64,000 nt of DNA from Alphaproteobacteria bacterium (GTDB taxonomy: Bacteria > Pseudomonadota > Alphaproteobacteria > Micropepsales > Micropepsaceae). Position numbers and translations under genes: made by a program. Positions 18,831 to 29,781 of this stretch are shown here, one piece after another. How positions within the stretch are numbered: the first letter of the stretch is position 1; the number at the start of each line of letters is the position of its first letter. The notes beneath the pieces are model-generated. The model saw nothing but the letters and a program-made list of their open reading frames with translations, was not told the DNA's origin and made no database searches. The DNA is taken from assembly GCA_017308475.1 (NCBI GenBank), contig JAFKEU010000012.1, positions 1 through 64,000 on the forward strand, written 5' to 3'.

Positions 18831-20345
18831 CTAGTTCCTCATGAAGTCGGGGGAGGACAGGAACAGCATGTTGCGATCGACCTGGGAGGCGCCCTGGGCG
18901 ATGGCCGCACGGGTGGCGTCCGCCAGCCGCAGCGACCGGAAATAGGCGGTCTGGTCCAGTGCCGGCGGACGGGATGCCGTCATGACGCCGTCATCGCCGC
19001 CCATGAACAGGCGTGGCGCACCGGCGCCGATCTGGCGGGCGATCTCGAAGCGGGTCTGCATCTGGCCCGGACCTGCCCAGGCGGCCTTGGTCATGGAATA
19101 GCCGTCGGGCGTTTCATGTCCATAGAGCGGCTCGCCCAGCCGGTTCAGCATCTGCGCGACGGGCAGCATGTTGGTGATGACACGATCGCCAAAGCTCGCG
19201 CGCAGCGCCGAAACCGTCCACTGCATCGGATCCTTGAACCGCTTGCCCAGCGAGGCGGCGAATTGCGGGGAGGCAACCAGCGTGCGCAGCACCGCCGCGA
19301 TGTCGCCATCACTTTTCAGGAAGGCGGCGGACATCGCATCGACCAGTGCCTCGGACGGGGCATCGCAGCAGAAATACTGCGCCAGTTCGGTGGAAATGTG
19401 CCGAGCCGTGGCCGGCTGGCTGGCCAGGATGTCGATGGCCTGCCGGACTTCATCAAGTCCCGAGCCCTTGATGGTGTGGCCAAGAAAGACCTTGTCGCCA
19501 TAGTCGTGGCGTTTCGGAATGAATTCGAACAGGCCCCCGTCACCGACATTCGTGCGATATGCAGCGCGGGCAAATCGCGCGAAGCGCCGGGGGCGGCCCG
19601 ACATGTTGACGCCCACCCCGGTCAGGATGCGCGCCAGCTCCTGCACATCCTTCTGGGTATAACCGCTGCCTACGCCCATGGTGTGCAGTTCCATGATCTC
19701 GCGGGCGTAATTCTCGTTGATCTTGCCCGCCGCATTCTGCTGATTGTCCAGATATTGAATCATGGCGGGGTGAAAGACGGTGGAAGCCAGCAGGTCGCGG
19801 AATTTGCCCAGCACATGAGGGCGAATTGCGGTCTCGTCGAAATCGCCGATCAGGCCGCCGATCTCGCGCTTGCGGGCATAGACGTTGAAATGGTTCAGCC
19901 AGAACCAGTCGAGCCGCTCCTTGAGCTGGTTCCTGGAGTAGAGGTCGCGCAGCAGCGAGCGGGTCTGGGCCTCAAGCGCCAGCTTCACCAGCATCTGCTG
20001 GTAGGGCATGCGCGCCGCTTTCGTGTCCTTGCCGCGGTCCCTGGCGGCACGTATCTGAAGCTGCAGTTCGCGCAACTGGGCAGCGATGTCGGTCAGGGGT
20101 GCATGGCTGATGTCCATGGCATCGATGCGGGCCTGAACCTGCTGCGGCAGGCCATCATCCTGGCTGGGGTGGAGCTGTTGATCGAGCCATTGTAGGGCGG
20201 AAAGTCCATCGGGGATCCGGGCGCTGGCGCCCCAACTGAGGCGGTTGACTAATGCCAGCCCGTCAGCGTCGGTGACGTCGGACGCGAGGGCAGGACCGCA
20301 TACCATCAGCGTGGCAATCCAGGCGGCGGGAATAACGCGTTTCAT
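18831..20345 (-). CDS. DUF1800 family secreted protein
   Basis: A 504-aa protein of the DUF1800 family, partner of the DUF1501 gene immediately downstream. A Sec signal peptide (MKRVIPAAWIATLMVCGPALAS) supports the start at 20345 rather than longer in-frame readings. Family features: VNRLSWGASARIPDGL near the start, the REIMELHTMGVGSGYTQKDVQELARILTG block, and PDFMRN at the C-terminus. It is exported, probably to the periplasm. The pair occurs in many bacteria without an assigned reaction. It is transcribed away from secG, with a shared 161-bp intergenic region. Confidence 0.9.
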   Translation of the reverse strand: MKRVIPAAWIATLMVCGPALASDVTDADGLALVNRLSWGASARIPDGLSALQWLDQQLHPSQDDGLPQQVQARIDAMDISHAPLTDIAAQLRELQLQIRAARDRGKDTKAARMPYQQMLVKLALEAQTRSLLRDLYSRNQLKERLDWFWLNHFNVYARKREIGGLIGDFDETAIRPHVLGKFRDLLASTVFHPAMIQYLDNQQNAAGKINENYAREIMELHTMGVGSGYTQKDVQELARILTGVGVNMSGRPRRFARFARAAYRTNVGDGGLFEFIPKRHDYGDKVFLGHTIKGSGLDEVRQAIDILASQPATARHISTELAQYFCCDAPSEALVDAMSAAFLKSDGDIAAVLRTLVASPQFAASLGKRFKDPMQWTVSALRASFGDRVITNMLPVAQMLNRLGEPLYGHETPDGYSMTKAAWAGPGQMQTRFEIARQIGAGAPRLFMGGDDGVMTASRPPALDQTAYFRSLRLADATRAAIAQGASQVDRNMLFLSSPDFMRN

Positions 20346-20506
20346 GTCTGATCCGGGGTAGCCCCTCCCGGAAACGACAGCATCCTGACCGAAAAGGCCG
20401 GATTTCCGCAGTGAATTTTTCGTCAATCCGGCGCAACTTCCCAAAGCGGACCAAATGCCGTAAAGACCCGGCCGAAAGAAGGCCCTTCAAACCAAGGCTT
20501 TGGCCC

Positions 20507-20854
20507 ATGCAGACCCTGCTTCTCTTTGCCGAACTGGTGATCGCGATTGCGCTGATCATCTTTGTCCTGCTTCAGCGCTCCGAAGGCGGGGCACTGGGCA
20601 TCGGCGGGGGCGGCGGCATGGGCGGCCTGTTCAGCCCCCGCGGCGCGGCCGACACGCTGACCCGCACCACCGCGATTCTAGCCTTCCTGTTCTTCGTGAC
20701 CTGCATAGCTTTGAACCTGGTGGCCCTGCGGGGGCGGGACGAGACTTCCTTCCTTGATTCGGTGCCGGCTACGACCGTTCCGGGTCCGGCGCCCAACCCG
20801 GCGACACCGGTCGTGCCGGGCCCCACCGGGCCTTCGGTTCCCAAGCCCCAATAA
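20507..20854 (+). CDS. secG: Protein translocase subunit SecG
   Basis: A 115-aa inner-membrane component that assists SecYE protein export. Two helices are visible (about 4-24 and 55-77), separated by the conserved LLQRSEGGALGIGGG / GGLFSPRGAADTLTR cytoplasmic loop. The C-terminal ~35 residues are Pro/Ala/Gly-rich, as is common in alphaproteobacterial SecG. I start at MQTLLLFAEL, the usual N-terminus. It stands just before pyrG, the conserved order. Confidence 0.93.
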   Translation: MQTLLLFAELVIAIALIIFVLLQRSEGGALGIGGGGGMGGLFSPRGAADTLTRTTAILAFLFFVTCIALNLVALRGRDETSFLDSVPATTVPGPAPNPATPVVPGPTGPSVPKPQ

Positions 20855-20930
20855 GCCCGGATTTCCGCCTTTCGCCTGCGCGGCGCGCATATCTGTTAGC
20901 GGCGAAAAGAATTTTCATTTTTGCGCTTGA

Positions 20931-22592
<1,662 letters not shown>

Positions 22593-22597
22593 CGCCG

Positions 22598-22612
22598 TTA
22601 ACGAAGCCTTTA
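22598..22612. promoter_or_regulatory. Near-consensus CtrA-type box (TTAA-N7-TTTA)
   Basis: The bases TTAA-cgaagcc-TTTA match the CtrA box TTAA-N7-TTAA at 7 of 8 positions. They sit 74 bp before the polysaccharide-export gene and just after the pyrG stop. CtrA control of capsule or holdfast export genes is known in Caulobacter, but this match is imperfect and could be chance. Confidence 0.3.
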
Positions 22613-22685
22613 CCCCAGAATGGCGCGCTGACATGGCGTCAGGGGTAGCACTTTCGTAACGCCGCCAACCCTAGGATCGCAGCTC

Positions 22686-23789
22686 ATGGGCCGGACCATT
22701 TCCCTTTTGCTGCTGCGCGCCTCGGTGATTGTCTGCGCCGGGATGCTGCTGTTCGCCGTGTTCAGCCATGCCCATGCGGATTCCTATGCCAATGACAGTT
22801 ACGGCCTGTCACCCTTGCCACCGGCCAGCCAGGCAGCGGCGGCCAGCGCGACCGCCTATGGCGGCTCACCGGGCAATGACGAGAGCGCTCCTGCGCCTGC
22901 CCAATCCGCGCCGGTAGGCACCGCGCCGCAATCGCCCCAGCCCGGGTTCACAGCCGCACCGGCGGCGAACCCGGCCGGCTATCGGCCCGCGGCCACGAAT
23001 GCTTCGCCCTATCAGCCCGCCCCGATCGATCAGGCGCCGCTTCCCCAACCTGCCCAGCCCGCATATCAGCCTGCCTCGGGCGCCAAGAATTACGGATTCA
23101 AGCCCGACATGCGCGGCCCGCAGATGCCCGCCCGCGCGGCGCCCGCCGGCACAACTCCCTATGGCTACAGGAAGGGCGACGGAGAAGAGCCCATCAACGC
23201 GCCGGCACCAGGCGTTCAGGCTGCCTACCAGCCGCCCGTGCAGGCGGCGGACAGTAACCCGCACGATTATGTGCTGGGCACCGGCGACAAGATCCATCTG
23301 ACCGTGTACGACGAGCCCGATCTTTCAGGCGACTTCATGGTCGACGGCGCGGGCGTTGTGCGCCTGCCGCTGATTGGCCAGATCCGCGCCGCCGGCCGTA
23401 CCTCGCCGCAGCTGGAAGCTGCCGTGGGCGGTGCGCTTGCCAACGGCTACCTGCGCTCCCCGCGTGTTTCCGTCGAAGTGGTGACCTATCGGCCCTTCTA
23501 TGTTGTCGGCGCCGTAGGCCGGCCCGGAGAATACCCTTACGTCAACCACATGAACGTGCTGAACGCGATCGCAATCGCGGGCGGCTTCCTGCCCAGCGCG
23601 GTGGAGAGTGTGGTCTATATTCGTCCCGAGGGCGCCGCAAAGGAATACAGAGTGCGCACGGATACGGCCAGCACGATCCATCCCGGCGACGTGGTGAGGG
23701 TGGAAACCACTGTTTTCTGGGATGCAATGAGCGTGTTCTCGCCCCTGAACGGGTTTGCCGGGATCGCGGCCGCCGGGGTCCGGTACTAG
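22686..23789 (+). CDS. Polysaccharide export protein (Wza/GumB-like, Poly_export + SLBB)
   Basis: A 367-aa exported protein. A signal peptide ends around SHAHA (~31). A long Pro/Ala/Gln-rich linker (about 35-190) is followed by a Poly_export domain beginning DYVLGTGDKIHLTVYDEPDLSG (about 196-275) and an SLBB segment VVGAVGRPGEYPYVNHMNVLNAIAIAGG (about 278-345). Such proteins form the periplasmic/outer-membrane conduit for capsule, holdfast or exopolysaccharide. No Lys/Cys lipobox is evident, and no Wzc-like kinase or polymerase is adjacent, so its cognate system lies elsewhere. The long disordered spacer is unusual. Confidence 0.88.
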   Translation: MGRTISLLLLRASVIVCAGMLLFAVFSHAHADSYANDSYGLSPLPPASQAAAASATAYGGSPGNDESAPAPAQSAPVGTAPQSPQPGFTAAPAANPAGYRPAATNASPYQPAPIDQAPLPQPAQPAYQPASGAKNYGFKPDMRGPQMPARAAPAGTTPYGYRKGDGEEPINAPAPGVQAAYQPPVQAADSNPHDYVLGTGDKIHLTVYDEPDLSGDFMVDGAGVVRLPLIGQIRAAGRTSPQLEAAVGGALANGYLRSPRVSVEVVTYRPFYVVGAVGRPGEYPYVNHMNVLNAIAIAGGFLPSAVESVVYIRPEGAAKEYRVRTDTASTIHPGDVVRVETTVFWDAMSVFSPLNGFAGIAAAGVRY

Positions 23790-23832
23790 CAGGCCGATTG
23801 CCCGCGGGGCCGGCGCACCTTAAAAGAGCGCC

Positions 23833-24681
23833 ATGACCGCATCCCTCCATCCCGTGGCCCCCAAATCCGTCGTGAGGCTGGGCGACGTTGCCGTGGGCAA
23901 CGCGCTGAAGCTTTCCATCATCGCCGGCCCCTGCCAGCTGGAAAGCCGCGACCACGCCTTCGACATGGCGGGCGCACTGAAGGAAATTTGCGACAAGGCG
24001 GGCGTGGGGCTGGTTTACAAGACCAGCTTCGACAAGGCCAACCGCTCCAGCGCCGGTACGGCGCGCGGCATCGGGCTGGAGCGGGCGCTACCCATCTTTG
24101 CCGACATCCGGAAGCATTTTGGCATTCCGGTGCTGACCGACGTGCATGAGCGCGACCAGTGCGCCGCCGTGGCTCAGGCGGTGGATGTGCTGCAGATTCC
24201 CGCTTTCCTGTCGCGCCAGACCGACCTTCTGGTTGCCGCCGCCCATACAGGCAAGGCAGTGAATGTGAAGAAGGGCCAGTTCCTGTCGCCCTGGGACATG
24301 AAGAATGTGATCGCCAAGGTCACCGGCGCCGGCAATCCCAACGTGCTGGTGACCGAACGCGGCGTCTCCTTCGGCTACAACACCCTGGTCAGCGACATGC
24401 GCGCCCTGCCGATCATGGCGGGCTTTGGCGCGCCGGTGGTGTTCGACGCCACCCACAGCGTGCAGCAGCCGGGCGGGCAGGGGGACCGCAGCGGCGGCGA
24501 TCGCACCATGGTGCCCTATCTGGCGCGCGCCGCGGTAGCGGCGGGCGTGGCGGCGGTGTTCATGGAAGTGCACCAGGACCCGGACAATGCGCCGTCCGAC
24601 GGTCCCAACATGGTGCGCCTGTCTGACTTCCCCGCGCTTCTGCAGCAGCTGGTCCGGATCGACGCCGTCGTCAAAGCCTAG
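23833..24681 (+). CDS. kdsA: 3-deoxy-D-manno-octulosonate 8-phosphate (KDO-8-P) synthase
   Basis: A 282-aa enzyme condensing phosphoenolpyruvate with arabinose 5-phosphate for the KDO of lipopolysaccharide. Motifs: IIAGPCQLESRDHAFDMA, YKTSFDKANRSS, TDVHERDQCAAVAQAVDVLQIPAFLSRQTDLL, KKGQFLSPWDMKN and FDATHSVQQPGG. Its TAG shares the tetranucleotide CTAG with the stop of the convergent MAPEG gene. It precedes eno in the conserved cluster. Confidence 0.97.
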   Translation: MTASLHPVAPKSVVRLGDVAVGNALKLSIIAGPCQLESRDHAFDMAGALKEICDKAGVGLVYKTSFDKANRSSAGTARGIGLERALPIFADIRKHFGIPVLTDVHERDQCAAVAQAVDVLQIPAFLSRQTDLLVAAAHTGKAVNVKKGQFLSPWDMKNVIAKVTGAGNPNVLVTERGVSFGYNTLVSDMRALPIMAGFGAPVVFDATHSVQQPGGQGDRSGGDRTMVPYLARAAVAAGVAAVFMEVHQDPDNAPSDGPNMVRLSDFPALLQQLVRIDAVVKA

Positions 24682-25097
24682 CTGGCGGCAGTTGCTATCC
24701 AGGCGCCTGAGATGCCGATGATCGCCAGGATTGCCAGGGCCAGGGTCGAAAAGGCGCTGATGGCGAACCCGACCTCGCGCTTCTTTGGCTCGGCCATGTA
24801 GCCCGCCGCATAGAGAATGCGGCCCACGCACCAGATCACGCCGATAATTCCGGGGATCCAGCCCTGGAAATAGAGCGCCGCCATCCATAGCAGCGGCAGG
24901 AAGATCAGCGCCTGTTCCACAGTGTTGCCCTGAACGCGCAGGGCGCGTTCTACTTCCGGGCAGCCGGTCATGGCGGGCGGAGCGATGCCGTGGCGGTTGC
25001 GGGTACGGGCCACCAGCATGGCGGTCCCAAGGCAGATCAGTGCCGCCAGTACGGTGACGGCGGCGGCCAGAAGCGTAGTGGGCGCGGCAAGCAGCAT
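24678..25097 (-). CDS. MAPEG-family membrane protein
   Basis: A 139-aa four-helix inner-membrane protein of the MAPEG superfamily (membrane-associated eicosanoid/glutathione metabolism). Typical segments are RALRVQGNTVEQALIFLPLLW and GRILYAAGYMAEPKKREVGFAIS. The ATG at 25097 is preferred because GAAGGGG lies just upstream; the TTG five codons earlier overlaps that SD. The bacterial substrate is unknown. It is inserted, in the opposite direction, between kdsA and eno. Confidence 0.88.
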   Translation of the reverse strand: MLLAAPTTLLAAAVTVLAALICLGTAMLVARTRNRHGIAPPAMTGCPEVERALRVQGNTVEQALIFLPLLWMAALYFQGWIPGIIGVIWCVGRILYAAGYMAEPKKREVGFAISAFSTLALAILAIIGISGAWIATAAS

Positions 25098-25120
25098 GGA
25101 AATCCCCTTCAACCTGGTGA

Positions 25121-26485
<1,365 letters not shown>

Positions 26486-26490
26486 TGTTT

Positions 26491-26505
26491 GTTCCTATTA
26501 TGTTC
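26491..26505. promoter_or_regulatory. LexA (SOS) box GTTC-N7-GTTC
   Basis: The sequence GTTC-ctattat-GTTC is an exact match to the alphaproteobacterial LexA operator (direct repeat, 7-bp spacer). Its spacer contains TATTAT (26496-26501), which pairs with TTGCGC at 26474-26479 at a 16-bp spacing as a candidate -10/-35. LexA bound here would cover the -10. The box is 36 bp before the start of the 63-aa ORF at 26542. Confidence 0.7.
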
Positions 26506-26541
26506 TCATTTGAATCAAGTGAGGCCATAAAGGGGACGAGC

Positions 26542-26733
26542 ATGGAAATCGGTCTGGGTTCGGTGGTGGTGGATGCGGTTGCGGGCAGTGGCGTGGCCAT
26601 GGTGATCGCCGCGATGGATGGCGATCATGCCTATTGCGTTTCGATGGACGCACAGAAGAGCGTGCGCCAGTGGCGGCATTGCTCGACCTTGAAGGAAGCC
26701 GGCCGGGAGGTGCCGAACCGCGCCTTCGGCTAA
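26542..26733 (+). CDS. Small 63-aa protein, candidate SOS-regulated gene
   Basis: I do not recognise this protein. ATG 26542 is preceded by AAGGGGA at good distance; an in-frame longer reading from 26485 would overlap the LexA box and the eno stop, so I reject it. The product begins MEIGLGSVVVDAV, has a short hydrophobic stretch GSGVAMVIAAM, one Cys in AYCVSMD and one in WRHCST, and a basic tail. A LexA-type box lies just upstream. Alphaproteobacteria use small SOS-induced proteins such as SidA and DidA to delay division, and the next gene is ftsB; similarity of role is speculation. That it is a real gene is likely but unproven. Confidence 0.55.
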   Translation: MEIGLGSVVVDAVAGSGVAMVIAAMDGDHAYCVSMDAQKSVRQWRHCSTLKEAGREVPNRAFG

Positions 26734-26781
26734 TGCCCGGGTGGACCGGAAGAGGTTAACGGGCAAAACCGTAAGTTCCCG

Positions 26782-26847
26782 GAATCCTTAACATAAATCC
26801 GCTTGACGCCGCGAATCAGCGTGTGATTCGTTAGGTGAATGCGAATC
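26782..26847. promoter_or_regulatory. Four GANTC sites around the ftsB start (CcrM/GcrA-type)
   Basis: GANTC occurs at 26782, 26813, 26825 and 26843, i.e. four times in 66 bp. The middle pair forms an inverted repeat CGAATC-N7-GATTCG, and the last three read TGATTCG on one strand or the other. CcrM methylates GANTC, and GcrA activates division-gene promoters at methylated sites in Caulobacter. The cluster around ftsB fits that scheme by analogy. Confidence 0.5.
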
Positions 26848-27156
26848 AGGCGTTCGGTCACCCGCTTTTTCAGCCTTCTGGTCTTTCCCGCCATCACCGT
26901 GGCAGTCGTAAGCTATTTCGGCGCCTACACAATCTGGGGTGAGCGAGGGATTCTGATGCTGGAAGATACCCAGGCCAATCTGGGCATCCGCCAGCAACAG
27001 CTGGCCGAGTTGCAGGAGAACCGCGCGCGGCTTGAGCACCGCATCCAATTGATGGAAGAGGGCAATCCCGACGCCGACATGGTGGAAGAGCTTGCCCGCA
27101 CCCAGTTGATGGACGGCGCCCCCAATCAGGTCGCCATCCCGCGCAAGGCGCGTTGA
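26839..27156 (+). CDS. ftsB: Cell-division protein FtsB (septum formation initiator)
   Basis: A 105-aa bitopic inner-membrane protein. A short basic cytoplasmic N-terminus is followed by one helix (about 10-33) and then a coiled coil (about 40-78, LGIRQQQLAELQENRARLEHRI) and a short tail, the DivIC/FtsB layout. It would bridge FtsL and FtsQ in the divisome. ATG 26839 has AGG five bases upstream. The position between eno and pdhA is the conserved alphaproteobacterial location. Confidence 0.9.
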   Translation: MRIRRSVTRFFSLLVFPAITVAVVSYFGAYTIWGERGILMLEDTQANLGIRQQQLAELQENRARLEHRIQLMEEGNPDADMVEELARTQLMDGAPNQVAIPRKAR

Positions 27157-27321
27157 CCGGCCTTTCTCAAATGTTGACCCAAGTCGGGCCCGTCTCCCTT
27201 CGCGTGCTCAGCATGCTGGAAGGGGTGAGCAGCGTCAGCATGCGAATGCAACGAGGTGTCGGCGGAGCCTAATGGAGCAGCCGATGGAGGGGCTATAGAT
27301 AATCCCGAACGGTGTTCACAT

Positions 27322-27332
27322 TTGCAGCGCAA
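27322..27332. promoter_or_regulatory. Dyad TTGC-AGC-GCAA upstream of pdhA
   Basis: A short palindrome TTGCAGCGCAA lies 92 bp before the pdhA ATG, within the 267-bp ftsB-pdhA gap; a flanking CACATT...AATGTG pair is offset by one base. It could be an operator for a regulator of pyruvate dehydrogenase. Nothing else in this gap is recognisable. Confidence 0.25.
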
Positions 27333-27423
27333 CAATGTGTCGCTCCGGCTTGCCAAGTCCGTTCCAGCTTGCAACAACGCTTCCGGCACGTTGAAAACTC
27401 ACAAGAACGGCACGCACGCATCC

Positions 27424-28398
27424 ATGCCCGACGCTCCCAAAAGCAACTCCGAGTCCCTCAAGAAACTATATTCAGACATGCTGCTGATCCGCCGCTTCGA
27501 GGAGCGCGCGGGCCAGCTTTACGGCATGGGCCTGATCGGCGGCTTCTGCCACCTGTATATCGGCCAGGAGGCCGTGGTGGTGGGCCTGATGGCCGCCGCC
27601 AAGGAGGGCGACCAGCAGATCACCGCCTATCGTGACCACGGCCATATGCTCGCCCAGGGCATCGACCCCAAGGCGGTGATGGCCGAACTGACCGGCCGCT
27701 CCACCGGCCTGTCGCGCGGCAAGGGCGGCTCGATGCACATGTTCAGCGCCGAAAAGAAATTCTATGGCGGCCATGGCATCGTCGGCGCCCAGGTGCCGAT
27801 CGGCACGGGCCTGGCCTTCGCCAACAAATATCGGGGCATCGACGCGGTGACCCTGACCTATTTCGGCGACGGCGCCGCCAACCAGGGCCAGGTCTATGAA
27901 AGTTTCAACATGGCCGAGTTGTGGAAGCTGCCGGTCATCTATGTGATCGAGAACAACCAGTACGCGATGGGCACCTCGGTGGCGCGTTCCAGCGCCGAGA
28001 CGGATTTCTCAAGGCGCGGCCTGTCCTTCAATATTCCCGGCGTGCAGGTCGACGGCATGGATGTGGAAGCTGTCCAGAAGGCCGGGCAGGCGGCGATGGA
28101 TCACTGCCGCGCCGGCAATGGCCCCATCATCCTGGAGATGAAGACCTATCGCTACCGTGGCCATTCCATGTCCGACCCGGCCAAGTACCGCTCGCGCGAG
28201 GAAGTCAGCGAGATGCGCGAGAAGCGCGATCCCATCGACCATTTCGGCAAGAAGCTGATCGAGCGCGGCGTGGTGAACGAGGACGATCTCAAGCAGATCG
28301 ACAATGCGGTGAAGGCGCGCGTGGTTGCCGCCGCCGAATTCGCCACCGAAAGCCCTGAGCCGGGCCTGGAAGAACTCTATACGGACGTATACGCCTGA
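27424..28398 (+). CDS. pdhA: Pyruvate dehydrogenase E1 component, alpha subunit
   Basis: A 324-aa thiamine-diphosphate subunit of pyruvate dehydrogenase. The TPP/Mg motif [32 protein letters not shown] is present, as are [23 protein letters not shown] and the phosphorylation-loop-like region [22 protein letters not shown] 27424 gives the standard N-terminus; an open frame runs further upstream but looks non-coding. The TGA overlaps the pdhB ATG (TGATG). Confidence 0.97.
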   Translation: MPDAPKSNSESLKKLYSDMLLIRRFEERAGQLYGMGLIGGFCHLYIGQEAVVVGLMAAAKEGDQQITAYRDHGHMLAQGIDPKAVMAELTGRSTGLSRGKGGSMHMFSAEKKFYGGHGIVGAQVPIGTGLAFANKYRGIDAVTLTYFGDGAANQGQVYESFNMAELWKLPVIYVIENNQYAMGTSVARSSAETDFSRRGLSFNIPGVQVDGMDVEAVQKAGQAAMDHCRAGNGPIILEMKTYRYRGHSMSDPAKYRSREEVSEMREKRDPIDHFGKKLIERGVVNEDDLKQIDNAVKARVVAAAEFATESPEPGLEELYTDVYA

Positions 28399-29777
28399 TG
28401 AGCACCGAGATACTGATGCCCGCGCTTTCCCCCACCATGGAGGAAGGCAAGCTCGCCAAATGGCTGGTCAAGGAAGGCGATACCGTCAAGTCCGGCGACA
28501 TCTTGGCCGAGATCGAGACCGACAAGGCCACGATGGAGTTCGAAGCCGTCGATGAAGGCAGGATCGGTACGATCCTGGTGCCGGAGGGCACCGAAGGCGT
28601 GAAGGTCAACAGTCCCATCGCCACGCTTCTGGCCGATGGCGAATCCGCCGATGCCCCGCCGGTGAAGAAAGCCGAAGCGCCCGCCTTGCCGAAGGGCGAA
28701 GACCACAAGGATGTTGCCGACAAGGGCAGCAGCACCGTCGCCGCGCCCAGGATCGAAGTCGCTGCCGATCCGGAAATCCCGGAAGGCACCGAATTCATCA
28801 CCCAGACCGTGCGCGACGCCCTGCGCGACGCCATGGCCGAGGAAATGCGCCGCGACGAGAACGTCTTCCTGATGGGCGAGGAGGTTGCCCAGTACCAGGG
28901 CGCCTACAAGGTCAGCCAGGGTCTTCTGGACGAATTCGGCGACAGACGGGTGATCGACACGCCCATCACAGAGCATGGCTTTACCGGCCTGGGCGTGGGC
29001 GCGGCCTTCGCGGGCCTGATACCAATCGTGGAATTCATGACCTGGAACTTCGCCATGCAGGCGATGGACCAGATCATCAACTCTGCCGCCAAGACGCGCT
29101 ACATGTCGGGCGGCCAGATGAGTTGTCCGATCGTCTTTCGCGGTCCCAACGGCGCGGCCGCGCGCGTCGCCGCCCAGCACAGCCAGGACTATTCGGCTTG
29201 GTATGCCAGCGTTCCCGGCATGAAGGTGATCGCGCCATATTTCGCCGCCGACGCCAAAGGCCTGCTCAAGGCCGCGATCCGCGATCCCAATCCGGTGATC
29301 TTCCTGGAAAATGAAATCGTCTATGGCCGGTCATTCCCGGTACCCAAGCTGGACGATTTCGTGCTGCCCATCGGCAAGGCGCGCATCGTGCGCCCCGGCA
29401 AGGACGTTACCATCGTCGCCTATTCGATCACGGTGGGCCAGGCGCTGGAAGCCGCGGAGAAACTGGGGGAGGAGGGTATCGACGCCGAAGTGATCGACCT
29501 GCGCACCCTGCGTCCGCTGGATATCGACACGGTGATCGCCAGCGTAAAGAAAACCAACCGCATCGTCACCATCGAACAGGCCTGGCCGATCTGCTCCATC
29601 GGGTCGGAAATTTCTGCCCGCGTGGCGCTAGAAGCGTTCGACTGGCTGGATGCCCCGCCCATGAAAGTGTCGGGCAAGGACGTGCCCATGCCGTACGCCG
29701 CGAACCTGGAAAAGCTTGCCTTGCCGACCGTCGAAGACCTGATCGCGGCAGTCAAGACCGTCAGCTACAAGGCTTGA
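28398..29777 (+). CDS. pdhB: Pyruvate dehydrogenase E1 component, beta subunit with N-terminal lipoyl domain
   Basis: A 459-aa subunit. Residues 1-78 are a lipoyl domain with the acceptor Lys in [10 protein letters not shown], joined by a charged Ala/Pro linker to the E1-beta transketolase core (about 130-455: [41 protein letters not shown] block, [10 protein letters not shown]). A lipoyl domain fused to E1-beta is characteristic of alphaproteobacteria. The lipoyl part is nearly identical to that of pdhC (76 of the first 85 residues). Four bases separate it from pdhC. Confidence 0.97.
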   Translation: MSTEILMPALSPTMEEGKLAKWLVKEGDTVKSGDILAEIETDKATMEFEAVDEGRIGTILVPEGTEGVKVNSPIATLLADGESADAPPVKKAEAPALPKGEDHKDVADKGSSTVAAPRIEVAADPEIPEGTEFITQTVRDALRDAMAEEMRRDENVFLMGEEVAQYQGAYKVSQGLLDEFGDRRVIDTPITEHGFTGLGVGAAFAGLIPIVEFMTWNFAMQAMDQIINSAAKTRYMSGGQMSCPIVFRGPNGAAARVAAQHSQDYSAWYASVPGMKVIAPYFAADAKGLLKAAIRDPNPVIFLENEIVYGRSFPVPKLDDFVLPIGKARIVRPGKDVTIVAYSITVGQALEAAEKLGEEGIDAEVIDLRTLRPLDIDTVIASVKKTNRIVTIEQAWPICSIGSEISARVALEAFDWLDAPPMKVSGKDVPMPYAANLEKLALPTVEDLIAAVKTVSYKA

Positions 29778-29781
29778 TCTC

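Noticed and set aside
18810..20195. 461-aa plus-strand ORF
   Set aside because: Antisense shadow of the DUF1800 gene.
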